The notes: generated by a model not told the origin, from the sequence alone. A stretch of 49,855 bases of DNA from Tissierella simiarum (GCF_018917865.1 NZ_JAHLPM010000022.1:1-49855), one strand, 5' to 3'; numbered from the stretch's first letter, positions 24,230-34,822 are shown. Program-made: numbers and translations.

Positions 24230-25156
24230 ATGACTGAAAAAAGTAAAGAAATCAAACAAAAGAAAGTTAATAATACAGAAGAACAACAAGATATATTGAC
24301 TCCTTGGAAATTAGTTAGAAGAAAGTTTAATAAAAATAAGATTGCCAAAGTTGGACTTGCAATATTTATAGTACTAGTTTTAGCTGCTCTCTTGGCACCC
24401 TATTTAACTCCTTATGATCCCTATGAAATGGACTTTACAAAGACAAATCAAAAACCTTCTAAACAACATTTATTAGGCACTGATGAATTAGGTAGAGATT
24501 ATTTAACTAGAATTTTATATGGCGGAAGGGTTTCTATGAAAGTCGGTTTGTTTGCTGTTATAATAGAAATCATTGTAGGAGCACTTGTAGGAGGCGTAGC
24601 AGGCTTCTATGGTGGATGGATAGATAATGCTTTAATGAGACTAGTAGAAGTATTTATGTCTTTTCCATTTTTGCCTTTAGCTATTACTGTATCGGCAGTT
24701 GTTGGTGTCAGAGTTCCACCAGAGCAAAAAATGTATATAGTAATGCTTATAATTGGGCTATTAAGCTGGCCTGGTCTTGCTAGAATGGTAAGAGGACAAA
24801 TATTATCCTTAAGAGAACAAGAATTTGTTCTAGCAGCTAAAGCTTTAGGAATAAGAGATAGTAAAATTATATGGAGACATTTAATACCAAATACTGTTGG
24901 ATATATAATAGTAAGTGCTACTTTAGGTATGGCAGGAGCTATAATGAGTGAAGCGGCACTATCCTTCCTTGGTTTAGGAGTAACACCACCAGTACCTACT
25001 TGGGGTAACCTTGTTCAAAATGCAAGGGATATATATGTATTGAAGAACAGAATATGGTTATGGTTGCCACCAGGAATATGTATATTCTTAGCAGTTATGA
25101 GTATCAATTTATTCGGTGATGGACTTCGTGATGCTATAGACCCTAAATCAAGATAA
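24230..25156 (+). CDS. Peptide ABC transporter permease (OppC/DppC type)
   Basis: The 308-residue membrane protein has the OppC-type N-terminal cytosolic tail and first helix. HLLGTDELGRDYLTRILYGGR is the family signature region, and the EAA loop lies around EFVLAAKALGIRDSKI. It ends in DGLRDAIDPKSR, as DppC proteins do. GGAGGG lies before the ATG and the spacing to both neighbours is below 20 bp. Confidence 0.92.
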   Translation: MTEKSKEIKQKKVNNTEEQQDILTPWKLVRRKFNKNKIAKVGLAIFIVLVLAALLAPYLTPYDPYEMDFTKTNQKPSKQHLLGTDELGRDYLTRILYGGRVSMKVGLFAVIIEIIVGALVGGVAGFYGGWIDNALMRLVEVFMSFPFLPLAITVSAVVGVRVPPEQKMYIVMLIIGLLSWPGLARMVRGQILSLREQEFVLAAKALGIRDSKIIWRHLIPNTVGYIIVSATLGMAGAIMSEAALSFLGLGVTPPVPTWGNLVQNARDIYVLKNRIWLWLPPGICIFLAVMSINLFGDGLRDAIDPKSR

Positions 25157-25169
25157 AGGAGGATAGAAA

Positions 25170-26147
25170 ATGGAGAAATTATTGGAAGTAAAAGGTTTGA
25201 AAACTTATTTTTATACAGATGATGGAGTTGTAAAAGCAGTAGATGGAGTAGACTTTACAGTTGAGCCTGGGAAAACTATAGGTATAGTAGGAGAGTCGGG
25301 TTGCGGAAAAAGTATCACTGCTATGTCTATCCTTCGGCTAATACCTAATCCACCTGGAAAGATTGTGGATGGGGAAATCTTATTTAATGGTAAGGATTTA
25401 ACTAAAGTTTCTGATAAAGAAATGAGAAGCATTAGAGGTAATGATATATCTATGATATTTCAAGAACCAATGACGTCTTTAAATCCTGTATTTACAATAG
25501 GATTTCAAATTGCAGAAGTTTTAATGCTTCATCAAAAAATGTCAGAAGAAGAAGGCAGAAATAGGGCTATAGAAATGCTTAAATTAGTAGGTATACCTAG
25601 AGCTGAAAAAATAGTAGATGAATATCCTCACCAACTATCTGGAGGAATGAGACAAAGGGTAATGATTGCTATGGCTTTAGCTTGTCAGCCAAAGCTTTTG
25701 ATAGCTGATGAACCTACTACAGCTTTAGATGTTACTATACAAGCTCAAATACTAGAAATAATGAATGATTTAAAGAATAAATTGAATACTTCCATAATGC
25801 TTATTACCCATGATCTAGGAGTAATTGCAGAAATGGCAGACCATGTTATAGTAATGTATGCAGGAAAAGTTGTAGAAGATGCACCTATTATAGAACTGTT
25901 TGAAAATCCTAGACATCCTTATACAATTGGTTTAATGGGTTCTATTCCTTCTTTAGTTGAAGAGGGAAAAAGGTTGGAGACTATACCTGGCTCTGTACCT
26001 AATCCATTGTATCTTCCAAAGGGATGCTATTTTAATCCTCGATGTAAATTTGCTACTGAAGAGTGTAAGAAAAGTCAGCCTGAATTAAGAGAAATTGGGA
26101 CTAGACATAAGGTAGCATGCTTTAGAGCCGAGGAGGTGACTAGGTAA
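25170..26147 (+). CDS. Peptide ABC transporter ATP-binding protein (OppD/DppD type)
   Basis: The 325-residue ATPase has Walker A GESGCGKS, signature LSGGMRQRV, Walker B LLIADEP and the H-loop THD. The C-terminal extension with a cysteine cluster (GCYFNPRCKFATEEC) is the OppD/F type tail that in relatives carries an iron-sulfur cluster. Its stop shares one base with the next start. Confidence 0.93.
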   Translation: MEKLLEVKGLKTYFYTDDGVVKAVDGVDFTVEPGKTIGIVGESGCGKSITAMSILRLIPNPPGKIVDGEILFNGKDLTKVSDKEMRSIRGNDISMIFQEPMTSLNPVFTIGFQIAEVLMLHQKMSEEEGRNRAIEMLKLVGIPRAEKIVDEYPHQLSGGMRQRVMIAMALACQPKLLIADEPTTALDVTIQAQILEIMNDLKNKLNTSIMLITHDLGVIAEMADHVIVMYAGKVVEDAPIIELFENPRHPYTIGLMGSIPSLVEEGKRLETIPGSVPNPLYLPKGCYFNPRCKFATEECKKSQPELREIGTRHKVACFRAEEVTR

Positions 26148-27118
26148 TGAGTGAAAAAATACTAGAAGTTAATAATCTTAAAAAATATTTTCCTATATAT
26201 CAAGGAGCTTTAAGAAAAAAAGTTGGAGATGTAAAAGCTGTAGATGGTGTTTCGCTTTTTATAAGAGAAGGAGAAACTTTAGGTATAGTAGGAGAATCTG
26301 GTTGTGGAAAGTCTACATTGGGAAGAACCTTGCTTAGACTATATGAAGCTACAGATGGTGAAGTATCATATAAGGGTAAAGACGTTCTCAATGCACCTAA
26401 GGATGAAATGAAAGCTCTAAGAAGGGAAATGCAAATAGTATTTCAAGATCCATATAGTTCACTGAACCCAAGAATGACAGTATCTTCTATAGTAGGGGAA
26501 TCTTTAATAGAACATGGTCTATATAAGAAAGGGAAAGAATTAGATGAATATGTTGTAGAAGTTATTACAAAATGTGGACTAGCAAATTATCATATAAATA
26601 GATATCCTCATGAGTTTTCTGGTGGACAAAGACAACGTATAGGCATAGCGAGAGCTTTAGCTTTAAATCCATCTTTTATAGTAGCTGATGAGCCTGTATC
26701 AGCGTTAGACGTATCCATACAATCACAGATAATAAATCTATTAACAGATTTACAACATGATTTAGGGATTTCTTATATGTTTATATCCCATGATTTAGGG
26801 GTAGTTAGATATATAAGCCATAGGGTAGGAGTAATGTATCTTGGATCAATGGTAGAGTTGGCAAGTAAAAATGCTTTATTTGATAGTCCAAAGCATCCAT
26901 ATACTCAAGCTTTACTTTCAGCAATACCTAAACCAGATCCAAGAACTAAAAGAAATAGAATCCTTCTAGAAGGAGATATTCCAAGTCCTGCTAATCCACC
27001 ATCAGGATGTAAGTTCCACACTCGTTGTATGTATGCGAAAGATATTTGTAAAGAGCAAGTCCCTGAGTTTAGAGATTTAGGAGGAGAACATTTTGTGGCG
27101 TGCCACTTTGCCGAATAA
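26147..27118 (+). CDS. Peptide ABC transporter ATP-binding protein (OppF/DppF type)
   Basis: The 323-residue partner ATPase has Walker A GESGCGKSTLGR, signature FSGGQRQRIGIARA, and Walker B FIVADEPVSALD. The cysteine-rich tail is GCKFHTRCMYAKDIC. It forms a heterodimer with the preceding protein. Its last 26 bp overlap the next small gene, whose ribosome-binding site AGGAGGAG (27079-27086) lies inside this gene. Confidence 0.93.
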   Translation: MSEKILEVNNLKKYFPIYQGALRKKVGDVKAVDGVSLFIREGETLGIVGESGCGKSTLGRTLLRLYEATDGEVSYKGKDVLNAPKDEMKALRREMQIVFQDPYSSLNPRMTVSSIVGESLIEHGLYKKGKELDEYVVEVITKCGLANYHINRYPHEFSGGQRQRIGIARALALNPSFIVADEPVSALDVSIQSQIINLLTDLQHDLGISYMFISHDLGVVRYISHRVGVMYLGSMVELASKNALFDSPKHPYTQALLSAIPKPDPRTKRNRILLEGDIPSPANPPSGCKFHTRCMYAKDICKEQVPEFRDLGGEHFVACHFAE

Positions 27119-27317
27119 AAAAACTATTGGTGAGCATGAAAGAGAAATAAAACATGAAGTAGATAGAAAACATGAAGAAGACTCCTATGAATTTACTAGG
27201 AAGGATATACTTGCAATGATTATTGCAGCATATCAGATAATAATGCCCCTTGTACTTTTAGGAGGAGTATTATTTGGTTTGTTTACATTCTTGTTTTTAA
27301 AATTTTTCTTAAAATAA
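27093..27317 (+). CDS. Small membrane protein overlapping the end of the transporter operon
   Basis: The 74-residue protein starts at TTG 27093, 6 bp after AGGAGGAG. No ATG is available before the membrane part. A charged N-terminal half (EHEREIKHEVDRKHEEDS, likely a short coiled coil) precedes one or two hydrophobic segments (about residues 39-72) ending in FLKFFLK. The overlap implies translational coupling with the ATPase gene, so the protein may belong to the transporter. I know no family for it. The alternative is a start at TTG 27108. Confidence 0.62.
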   Translation: MWRATLPNKKTIGEHEREIKHEVDRKHEEDSYEFTRKDILAMIIAAYQIIMPLVLLGGVLFGLFTFLFLKFFLK

Positions 27318-27331
27318 AATTTATTTAATCT

Positions 27332-27368
27332 ATAAAGAGTTGCATAAAATGCAGCTCTTTATATTTTT
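27332..27368 (+). terminator. Intrinsic terminator of the peptide transporter operon
   Basis: ATAAAGAGTTGCAT (27332-27345) pairs with ATGCAGCTCTTTAT (27349-27362) with one G-U pair, then ATTTTT. Confidence 0.85.
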
Positions 27369-27398
27369 AAATATTAGAAAAAATATTTAAAAATATTA

Positions 27399-27426
27399 TT
27401 GACAAGAAATTTCAGAGTGCTATAAT
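27399..27426 (+). promoter_or_regulatory. Promoter of tRNA-Leu
   Basis: Perfect TTGACA (27399-27404) and perfect TATAAT (27421-27426) with a 16-bp spacer, 31 bp upstream of the mature tRNA. Confidence 0.85.
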
Positions 27427-27457
27427 TAAATAGTAAGGAAATTACTCCTTAATTTAT

Positions 27458-27541
27458 GCGGGAGTGGCGGAACTGGCAGACGCGCTAGACTTAGGATCTA
27501 GTGTCATTGACGTGGGGGTTCAAGTCCTCTCTCCCGCACCA
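27458..27541 (+). tRNA. tRNA-Leu, anticodon TAG
   Basis: The 84-nt gene has a 7-bp acceptor stem (GCGGGAG with CTCCCGC), a discriminator A and an encoded CCA. The anticodon loop CTTAGGA is flanked by CTAGA/TCTAG. A long variable arm, typical of class II leucine tRNAs, and a T-loop GTTCAAGTC are present. It is a single-gene transcript with its own promoter and terminator. Confidence 0.97.
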
Positions 27542-27548
27542 GCATTAG

Positions 27549-27577
27549 ACCAGTGGTTGTAACCATTGGTTTTTTTC
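27549..27577 (+). terminator. Terminator after tRNA-Leu
   Basis: ACCAGTGGTT (27549-27558) pairs with AACCATTGGT (27561-27570) with one G-U pair, followed by seven T. Confidence 0.88.
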
Positions 27578-27686
27578 ATATGTTTTTTTAAAAAAATGTA
27601 TTTTTCCATATTGAGGCAAAATTGACTAGATCAAACTATAATTATCTCTTATAATCTTCGTTCTACATACATTTTTACACAAATAA

Positions 27687-27715
27687 TTGGATATTAATAT
27701 TTGTTATGATATAAT
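27687..27715 (+). promoter_or_regulatory. Probable promoter of tig-clpP-clpX
   Basis: TTGGAT (27687-27692) and TATAAT (27710-27715) have a 17-bp spacer. No heat-shock operator (CIRCE or CtsR-type GGTCAAA repeat) is visible nearby. Confidence 0.6.
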
Positions 27716-27777
27716 TTTATGATATAATAAATTAGCTTTAAAGTGGATAACTATATTGTTTAAGGAGGAAGTAATTA

Positions 27778-29067
27778 ATGAATGTTGTTTTAGAAAAAAA
27801 AGAGAACAATAAGGCTACCTTTAATATTGAAGTTACTGAAGAAAACTTTGAAAAAGCCGTTCAAAAAGCATACTTAAAAAACAGAGGTAGATTTAATATT
27901 CCAGGATTTAGAAAGGGAAAAGTTCCTAGAAAAATAATCGAAATGAATTATGGCGAAGGAATATTCTATGAAGAAGCTTTAAATATAATTTTACCAGAAG
28001 CTTATGATAAAGCTATTGCGGATTTAAATCTTGAACCAGTTGATTCTCCAGAAGTAGATATTGAACAACTTGAAAAAGGAAAACCTGTAATGATAAAGGT
28101 TGAAGTTGTTATAAAACCAGAAGTAAACCTTGGAGATTATAAAAGTATAGAAATCGAAAAAATAGAGTATAATGTTACAGATGAAATTTTAGATAATGAA
28201 TTGAAATCTATTCAAGAAATGAATGCAAGAATAATTGAAGCGGGAGATAGAGAAATTAAAGATGGAGATATTTTAACCATTGATTTTGAAGGATATGTAG
28301 ATGGAGAACAATTCGAAGGAGGAACTGCTGAAAATCAACAATTAGAAATTGGATCCAATACATTTATTCCAGGATTTGAAGAACAACTAATAGGTAAAAG
28401 AAAGGGAGAAACTGTAGAAGTTAATGTTAAGTTCCCAGAAGATTACTTTGAAGAAAAACTAAAAAATAAAGATGCTGTATTTAAAGTAACTATTCATGAA
28501 GTAAAGGAAAAAGAATTACCTATATTAGATGATGAGTTTGCTAAAGACGTAAGTGATTTTGATACTTTAGATGAATATAAGGAAAGCATTAAAGAAAGAC
28601 TAGAAAAAGATTTTAAAAATAAAGAAAAAATTGAAAAAGAAAATAAAATAATAGAAAAGACAATGGAAATATCAGAAGTTGATATACCAGAAGTTATGAT
28701 AGACACTCAAGTTGAAAATGAAATTAGAGAATTTGATTATAGATTAAAAATGCAAGGTTTAAATTTAGATCAATATTTAACATTAACTAGTACTACTATG
28801 GATGATTTAAAAGATCAATTAAGACCAGTAGCTGAAAAAAGAGTTAAAGGTGATTTAGTACTAGATGCTATTGGAAAGGCTGAAAATTTAGTAGTAACAG
28901 AGGAAGATGTTGATGCAGAATTAGAAAAAATGGCTAAAGAGTATCAACAAGAAGATGTTAAAAGGTTTATAAGCGATATGAAAAGAGGAGATTTAGGATA
29001 CCTTAAAACGGGTATAATGAGAGATAAGACTATAGAACTTCTTATGGTAAATGCCAAAATTAATTAA
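27778..29067 (+). CDS. tig: Trigger factor, ribosome-associated chaperone
   Basis: The 429-residue protein has three parts. The ribosome-binding domain carries NIPGFRKGKVPRKIIE, close to the conserved GFRxGxxP signature. A FKBP-type prolyl isomerase domain (about 150-245) contains DGDILTIDFEGYVDG and FIPGFEEQLIGKRKGE. A helical C-terminal arm is rich in Glu and Lys. It binds nascent chains at the ribosome exit. AAGGAGG precedes the ATG. It is followed directly by clpP and clpX, the classical order. Confidence 0.96.
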   Translation: MNVVLEKKENNKATFNIEVTEENFEKAVQKAYLKNRGRFNIPGFRKGKVPRKIIEMNYGEGIFYEEALNIILPEAYDKAIADLNLEPVDSPEVDIEQLEKGKPVMIKVEVVIKPEVNLGDYKSIEIEKIEYNVTDEILDNELKSIQEMNARIIEAGDREIKDGDILTIDFEGYVDGEQFEGGTAENQQLEIGSNTFIPGFEEQLIGKRKGETVEVNVKFPEDYFEEKLKNKDAVFKVTIHEVKEKELPILDDEFAKDVSDFDTLDEYKESIKERLEKDFKNKEKIEKENKIIEKTMEISEVDIPEVMIDTQVENEIREFDYRLKMQGLNLDQYLTLTSTTMDDLKDQLRPVAEKRVKGDLVLDAIGKAENLVVTEEDVDAELEKMAKEYQQEDVKRFISDMKRGDLGYLKTGIMRDKTIELLMVNAKIN

Positions 29068-29089
29068 GCTTTGTTAGGAGGGGTAAGAT

Positions 29090-29680
29090 ATGGCTTTAGT
29101 ACCTGTTGTTGTAGAACAGACTAGTAGAGGAGAAAGGTCTTACGATATCTACTCTATGTTATTAAAAGAAAGAATTATATTTCTAGGAGATGAAATTAAT
29201 GATGTAACTGCAAATTTAGTAGTTGCTCAATTACTATTCTTAGAATCTGAGGATCCAGATAAAGATATACAACTTTATATAAACAGCCCAGGTGGATCTG
29301 TTAGTGCAGGATTTGCAATATATGATACTATGCAGTATATTAAACCTGATGTATCTACTACTTGTATGGGTATGGCTGCTAGTATGGGTGCTTTTTTACT
29401 TGCGGCAGGAGCAAAAGGCAAAAGATTTTCATTACCTAATGCTGATATTATGATCCATCAGCCTTTAGGTGGAGCTAGGGGTCAAGCTGAAGATATTAGA
29501 ATTCATGCAGAAAAGATTATTCAAACTAGAGAGCTTATAAATAAAATATTAAGCGAAAGAACAGGTCAACCATTAGAAAAGATTTCAAGGGATACTGACA
29601 GAGATTTCTTTATGACAGCTGATGAAGCCCAAAAATATGGTATAATAGATGGAATAGTAAAATCCAAGAAAATAATTTAA
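29090..29680 (+). CDS. clpP: ATP-dependent Clp protease proteolytic subunit
   Basis: The 196-residue serine protease has triad Ser98 (GMAASMGAF), His123 (MIHQPLGG) and Asp172 (DTDRDFF). It forms the 14-mer chamber that degrades proteins fed by ClpX. GGAGGGG precedes the ATG, and the clpX ribosome-binding site lies right after its stop. Confidence 0.97.
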   Translation: MALVPVVVEQTSRGERSYDIYSMLLKERIIFLGDEINDVTANLVVAQLLFLESEDPDKDIQLYINSPGGSVSAGFAIYDTMQYIKPDVSTTCMGMAASMGAFLLAAGAKGKRFSLPNADIMIHQPLGGARGQAEDIRIHAEKIIQTRELINKILSERTGQPLEKISRDTDRDFFMTADEAQKYGIIDGIVKSKKII

Positions 29681-29693
29681 GTGAGGTGTCACC

Positions 29694-30974
29694 ATGGCTA
29701 AGTATGATGACAAACAGCTTCGCTGCTCTTTTTGTGGAAAGCCACAAGACCAAGTTAGGAGGCTTATTGCGGGTCCTAATGTATATATATGTAATGAATG
29801 TATAGAACTGTGTCAAGAGATTATTGATGAAGAGTTCATAGAAAGTTATGATTATGATATGCAGGAGTTACCAAAACCATCTAATATTAAAGATACTTTA
29901 GATGAATATGTTATAAAACAAGAAAGGGCAAAGAGAGCGTTAGCTGTAGCCGTATATAATCATTATAAAAGAATAAATAAAAAACCAACAAAAAATAGCG
30001 ATATTGAATTGCAAAAAAGTAATATAGTAATGATAGGACCTACTGGGTCTGGTAAAACACTACTAGCTCAAACTTTAGCAAAGATATTAAATGTTCCTTT
30101 TGCTATAGCTGATGCTACGTCATTAACAGAAGCAGGTTATGTTGGAGAAGATGTAGAAAATATTATTTTGAAATTAATCCAAGCAGCTGATTATGATATA
30201 GAGAGAGCAGAAAAAGGTATAGTATATATAGATGAAATCGATAAAATAGCAAGAAAAACAGAAAATCCATCTATTACGAGAGATGTAAGTGGTGAAGGTG
30301 TTCAACAAGCACTTTTGAAAATTCTTGAAGGAACTATTGCTAATGTTCCTCCTCAAGGAGGAAGAAAACATCCACATCAAGAGTTTATTCAAGTAGACAC
30401 CACTAATATATTATTCATCGTTGGTGGAGCATTTGATGGTGTAGATAAATTGATTCAAAATCGTATAGGTAAAAAAACTATGGGATTTGGAGCTGAAATT
30501 AGAAGCCAAGAAAAAGCAAAAATTGGTGAATTATTAAAAGAAATTCAGCCAGAGGATTTGCTAAAGTATGGCTTGATTCCAGAGTTTGTAGGTAGATTGC
30601 CTGTAATAGTAACTTTAGAAGAATTAGACGAAGAAACTCTTGTTAAAATTCTTACAGAGCCTAAAAATGCTCTTGTAAAACAATACAAAGAGTTATTTGC
30701 AATGGATGAAGTTGATTTAGAATTTGAAGAAGAAGCACTTCGTTTAATAGCTAAAAAGGCTATTGAAAGAAAAACAGGTGCTAGAGGTTTAAGAAGCATA
30801 ATAGAAGAAACACTGCTAGATATAATGTATGAAATTCCTTCTAGGGATGATATAGAAAAATGTGTTATAACCAAAGAAACAATAGAAAACAAGGGAGAGC
30901 CTACTTTAGTACTTTCTGATAGAAAAAAGAAAAGTAGGTCAAAGAAAACAGACAATAAAGAATCTGCATCTTAA
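29694..30974 (+). CDS. clpX: Clp protease ATP-binding subunit ClpX
   Basis: The 426-residue AAA+ unfoldase has an N-terminal zinc domain with Cys11, Cys14, Cys33 and Cys36. Walker A is GPTGSGKT, Walker B is VYIDEID, and the pore loop is GYVG. The ClpP-docking tripeptide, often IGF, reads MGF (KKTMGFG). A conservative change there is compatible with function. The lysine-rich C-terminus (RKKKSRSKK) is a tail. It is separated from clpP by 13 bp and followed by a terminator. Confidence 0.96.
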   Translation: MAKYDDKQLRCSFCGKPQDQVRRLIAGPNVYICNECIELCQEIIDEEFIESYDYDMQELPKPSNIKDTLDEYVIKQERAKRALAVAVYNHYKRINKKPTKNSDIELQKSNIVMIGPTGSGKTLLAQTLAKILNVPFAIADATSLTEAGYVGEDVENIILKLIQAADYDIERAEKGIVYIDEIDKIARKTENPSITRDVSGEGVQQALLKILEGTIANVPPQGGRKHPHQEFIQVDTTNILFIVGGAFDGVDKLIQNRIGKKTMGFGAEIRSQEKAKIGELLKEIQPEDLLKYGLIPEFVGRLPVIVTLEELDEETLVKILTEPKNALVKQYKELFAMDEVDLEFEEEALRLIAKKAIERKTGARGLRSIIEETLLDIMYEIPSRDDIEKCVITKETIENKGEPTLVLSDRKKKSRSKKTDNKESAS

Positions 30975-31000
30975 AAGGCTCACAATTGTGAGCTTTTTCT
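30975..31000 (+). terminator. Intrinsic terminator after clpX
   Basis: The palindrome GCTCACAATTGTGAGC (30978-30993) is preceded by A and followed by TTTTTCTTT. Confidence 0.85.
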
Positions 31001-31090
31001 TTATCTTTATTTAAATAAAAATATTTGGTAATATAGAATATAGTTATTAAAAAAGAAATTTAAAAACCTTTTATATAGGGAGGGATTAAC

Positions 31091-33451
31091 ATGAAAGAAA
31101 TTCCATATGTAATTGAGAAAAAAACCCTGCCGTTTATACCTTTAAGGGGAATATCTATTTTTCCTCATATGGTTATCCATTTTGACGTTGGAAGAGAAAA
31201 ATCAATTAATGCTTTAGAAAAAGCTATGGTTGAAGACTCTTATATTCTTTTATGTACTCAAAAGGATGCTAAAATAGATGAACCTAAAATAGAAGATTTT
31301 TACCATGTAGGAACTGTTGCTAAGGTAAAGCAAATGCTTAAATTACCTGGAGGAAGTATCAGAGTCTTAGTTGAAGGTATTAATAGAGGCAAAATTATAG
31401 AAGTAGTACAAGAAGAACCTCATTTTGAAGCAGAAGTTGAAGAATTAACCTATGACCCAGATTTAATTGAAAAAGATAAAGATATAGAAGCAGCTATGAG
31501 GTTGGTCATAAGTGACTTTGAAGAGTATACAACATTAAACAATAGAATTTCTTCTGATGTACTTTTAACTATATCAGATATCGAAGATCCAGGAAGATTG
31601 GCAGATGTAATAGTATCTTATATTTTTTTAAAAATAGAAGATGACCAAAGGATACTGGAGACTTTTGATTTCTATGAGAGATTAGAAGTGCTACATATTA
31701 TCTTACAAGAGGAAATAGAACTATTAAGAATTGAAGATAAAATAAACCAAAGAGTTAAAAAACAGATTACCAAAGTTCAAAAAGAGTACTATTTGAAAGA
31801 ACAAATGAAAGCTATACAAAAAGAATTAGGTGAAGAAGATGAAATTTTAGAAGAAGCTGAAGAATATAGAGTAAAGCTTGAAAAAATTAAGATGCCTAAG
31901 GAAGTAAAAGAAAAAGCTTTTAAGGAAGTAGACAGACTTTATAAAGTATCCCCTCATTCGGCTGAAACTGGTGTTATAAGAACCTATTTAGATTGGATAA
32001 TAGATTTGCCTTGGGATAAACAAACGAAAGATAAAGTAGATATAAAAAGGGCTAGGGATATATTAAATGAGGATCATGAAGGATTGGTTGATGTTAAAGA
32101 AAGGATTCTAGAGTTCATAGCCATAAGAAAATTAGCTAATAATATGAGAGGACCTATATTATGTTTAGTTGGACCACCAGGAGTAGGGAAAACTTCTATC
32201 GCTAGATCTATTGCCAAATCATTAAATAGAAATTTTGTTAGAATGTCTTTAGGTGGTGTGAGAGATGAGGCAGAAATTAGGGGTCATAGAAGGACTTATG
32301 TTGGAGCTATGCCTGGACGTATAATTAGTTCTATTAAAAAAGCAGGTAGTAAAAACCCAGTATTCTTGTTTGACGAAATAGATAAGCTGAGTAGTGACTT
32401 TAGAGGAGATCCTGCCAGTGGATTATTAGAGGTTTTAGATCCAGAGCAAAACACCACTTTTACAGATCACTTTTTAGAAGTTCCTTTTGATTTATCAAAA
32501 GTTCTCTTTATTACAACAGCAAATACTACAGCTTCTATTCCAGGTCCATTATTAGATAGAATGGAAATAATACGTATTAGTGGATATACAGAAGAAGAGA
32601 AGTTACAAATTATAATAAATCATTTACTTCCTAAACAATTAAAAGAACATGGTTTAAAGGAAAAAAATTTAATAATATCTGAAAGTTGTCTAAGAGATAT
32701 TATTAATAATTATACTAAAGAAGCTGGAGTTAGAAATTTAGAGAGAAATATTGCCAATATCTGTCGGAAAGTCGCAAAGAGAATTGTAGAAGAAAACGTT
32801 GAAACAGTTAGAATTAATAGCGGAAATTTATATAAGTATCTTGGTATAGAAAGATATCGATTAGATACATTAGTAGAAGAGAATCAAGTTGGAGTGGCTA
32901 CAGGATTAGCGTGGACGGCATATGGCGGTGAAACATTGTCAGTAGAAGTTAATTCTATGAAGGGAAATGGAAAATTGCAGCTAACAGGTCAATTGGGAGA
33001 CGTTATGAAAGAATCTGCTATGGCTGGTATTAGTTATGTACGTGCCAATTCAGAGATTTTAAATATAGATAGTAATTTCTATAAGGAAATGGATATTCAT
33101 ATCCATGTTCCAGAAGGTGCAATACCAAAAGATGGACCCTCTGCAGGAATTACTATGGCTACAGCCGTAATATCAGCTCTATCTAAGATACCAATTGATA
33201 GGGAAGTTGCTATGACGGGAGAAATAACTTTAAGAGGAAGGGTTCTTCCTGTTGGAGGAATAAAGGAAAAGGTATTAGCTGCTAATAGAATGGGAATAAA
33301 GAAAGTGTTGCTTCCAATAGAGAATAAGAAAGATTTAGAAGAAATTCCGGATAAGATAAGAAAGAAGATGGATTTTGTCCTAGTTAAAAAGATGGAAGAA
33401 GTCTTAGAACATGCATTAATTAAAAAGGATGATAAAGATGAAAATAATTAA
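31091..33451 (+). CDS. lon: ATP-dependent protease Lon
   Basis: The 786-residue protein has the N-terminal substrate-binding LON domain ([15 protein letters not shown]) and a long coiled-coil linker. The AAA+ module has Walker [10 protein letters not shown] and Walker [11 protein letters not shown]. The C-terminal protease domain has the catalytic serine in KDGPSAGIT and the lysine in [14 protein letters not shown]. It removes damaged and short-lived proteins. GGGAGGG lies before the ATG. It overlaps engB by 14 bp. Confidence 0.97.
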   Translation: MKEIPYVIEKKTLPFIPLRGISIFPHMVIHFDVGREKSINALEKAMVEDSYILLCTQKDAKIDEPKIEDFYHVGTVAKVKQMLKLPGGSIRVLVEGINRGKIIEVVQEEPHFEAEVEELTYDPDLIEKDKDIEAAMRLVISDFEEYTTLNNRISSDVLLTISDIEDPGRLADVIVSYIFLKIEDDQRILETFDFYERLEVLHIILQEEIELLRIEDKINQRVKKQITKVQKEYYLKEQMKAIQKELGEEDEILEEAEEYRVKLEKIKMPKEVKEKAFKEVDRLYKVSPHSAETGVIRTYLDWIIDLPWDKQTKDKVDIKRARDILNEDHEGLVDVKERILEFIAIRKLANNMRGPILCLVGPPGVGKTSIARSIAKSLNRNFVRMSLGGVRDEAEIRGHRRTYVGAMPGRIISSIKKAGSKNPVFLFDEIDKLSSDFRGDPASGLLEVLDPEQNTTFTDHFLEVPFDLSKVLFITTANTTASIPGPLLDRMEIIRISGYTEEEKLQIIINHLLPKQLKEHGLKEKNLIISESCLRDIINNYTKEAGVRNLERNIANICRKVAKRIVEENVETVRINSGNLYKYLGIERYRLDTLVEENQVGVATGLAWTAYGGETLSVEVNSMKGNGKLQLTGQLGDVMKESAMAGISYVRANSEILNIDSNFYKEMDIHIHVPEGAIPKDGPSAGITMATAVISALSKIPIDREVAMTGEITLRGRVLPVGGIKEKVLAANRMGIKKVLLPIENKKDLEEIPDKIRKKMDFVLVKKMEEVLEHALIKKDDKDENN

Positions 33452-34046
33452 ATCTGATCTACATGCTATTGCTGTAGGACCAAAACAGTATCCTCAAGAT
33501 GAGTTACCTGAAATAGCTTTTGCAGGTAGATCCAATGTAGGGAAATCTTCTTTTATCAATTCAATGTTAAACAGAGTAAATTTAGCTAGAACTAGTGGTA
33601 AACCAGGAAAAACTAGAACCATCAACTTTTATATTATAAACGATGAGTTTAGATTTGTAGATTTACCTGGATATGGATATGCTCAAGTTTCTAAAACAGA
33701 GAAAGAAAAATGGGGACATATAATAGAAGAATATTTAAAAAATAGAAAAAATCTAAAAGAAATAGCCTTAATAGTCGATATTCGACATGAGCCTACATCT
33801 CAAGATGTAATGATGTATAATTGGATAAAATCTTTTGGATACTCTGGAATTGTCATAGCTACAAAGGCAGATAAGATTTCCAAGGGTCAATGGCAGAAAA
33901 ATATAAAACAAATAAGAAATAAATTAGGAGTTGAAAGTTCTAATTTAATATTACCCTATTCTTCTGAAAAAAAAATAAATGTAGAAAAAACATGGGAGAT
34001 TTTTGAAGAAATTTTGGATTTAAATAAAGACCAGCAATCCCTTTAG
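33438..34046 (+). CDS. engB: Ribosome biogenesis GTPase EngB/YsxC
   Basis: The 202-residue GTPase has G1 [10 protein letters not shown]2 region [10 protein letters not shown]3 DLPGYGYA, G4 TKADK and G5 YSSEK. I place the start at ATG 33438, 9 bp after AAAAAGG. The in-frame ATG at 33429 would leave no spacing to that site. It assists large-subunit assembly. The lon-engB overlap is a conserved arrangement in Firmicutes. Confidence 0.94.
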   Translation: MKIIKSDLHAIAVGPKQYPQDELPEIAFAGRSNVGKSSFINSMLNRVNLARTSGKPGKTRTINFYIINDEFRFVDLPGYGYAQVSKTEKEKWGHIIEEYLKNRKNLKEIALIVDIRHEPTSQDVMMYNWIKSFGYSGIVIATKADKISKGQWQKNIKQIRNKLGVESSNLILPYSSEKKINVEKTWEIFEEILDLNKDQQSL

Positions 34047-34062
34047 ATTGCTGGTCTTTTAA
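34027..34062. terminator. Bidirectional terminator between engB and the rubredoxin gene
   Basis: GACCAGCAATC (34029-34039) pairs perfectly with GATTGCTGGTC (34046-34056), flanked by A-run and T-run. The engB stop codon lies in the loop. Confidence 0.9.
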
Positions 34063-34068
34063 GTACTA

Positions 34069-34227
34069 TTATTCTTTAGAAAATAAATCCTTTGTTGCCC
34101 CACAAACTGGACATACCCAATCCTCTGGTAAATCTTCAAAAGGGGTTCCTGGTGCTATCCCACTATCTGGATCTCCTTCAGCTGGATCATAAACATAGCC
34201 ACATGGTTCACATACATATCTATCCAT
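34069..34227 (-). CDS. Rubredoxin
   Basis: The 52-residue iron protein has the two CxxC knuckles: Cys6/Cys9 (VCEPCGY) and Cys39/Cys42 (VCPVCGA). They bind one iron, with the conserved aromatic core (YVYDP, DWVCP). I start at ATG 34227 because AAGGAG lies 7 bp upstream. A longer frame adds 12 residues upstream of that site. It carries electrons in anaerobes, often to oxygen- or superoxide-reducing enzymes; no partner is adjacent. Confidence 0.96.
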   Translation of the reverse strand: MDRYVCEPCGYVYDPAEGDPDSGIAPGTPFEDLPEDWVCPVCGATKDLFSKE

Positions 34228-34421
34228 GGTAATTCTCCTTTCTTTTTTACTAATCAATCTCATTATTACCCAAAAATATTATTTATTAAACTATAAAACT
34301 AATTTTATTGTATAATATTTCATAGGAACTTGTTTAGTATAGATTAAAGGCATATTAATGTGGGTAAAATAACTATATAAAAATTATATTTTAAATATTA
34401 TATTAAATGGAAGTGATGTAA

Positions 34422-34811
34422 TTGGCTTTTAAGTATAGTGGTTCTATATGCAGCGATTTAGATAAAATCAGAGTCTTTATCGATGAAATACTAGATAAAC
34501 TAAATAGTATAATAAAAGACCAAGATACAATGTTTGATTTAAAATTAATTTTAAATGAACTTGTTATAAATGGTGTATTTCATGGGAATGAGTGTAATAA
34601 TAATAAGTGTGTAAGATTATATTTGGAGGTGATTGACAATATTGTTAGAATTGAAGTAGAAGACGAAGGAAAAGGTATAGACTATGATATTTCTTCATAT
34701 AATTCTGCTGAATTAAAATGCTGTGGAAGAGGTCTTATTATAGTAAATGGACTTTCAGATGAATTTTATGTAAAGAAAAATAAAGTAATAGCTGTTAAGC
34801 GTATTAATTAG
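34422..34811 (+). CDS. ATP-binding anti-sigma-factor-like protein (HATPase fold)
   Basis: The 129-residue single-domain GHKL ATPase has an N-box ELVINGVFHGN, a G1 box DEGKGIDYD and a G2-like CGRGLIIVNGLSD, as in RsbW/SpoIIAB-type serine kinases. The start is TTG 34422 behind GGAAGTGATG. Neither a sigma factor nor an anti-anti-sigma gene is nearby. The next gene, an exported protein, begins only 11 bp later, so the two form an operon. Its partner is unknown. Confidence 0.78.
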   Translation: MAFKYSGSICSDLDKIRVFIDEILDKLNSIIKDQDTMFDLKLILNELVINGVFHGNECNNNKCVRLYLEVIDNIVRIEVEDEGKGIDYDISSYNSAELKCCGRGLIIVNGLSDEFYVKKNKVIAVKRIN

Positions 34812-34822
34812 GGGGGTTTTTT

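Noticed and set aside
30545-30955. 136-codon minus-strand frame within clpX
   Set aside because: Antisense shadow of a conserved gene with no ribosome-binding site; hydrophobic, serine-rich composition typical of reverse-strand readings in AT-rich genes.
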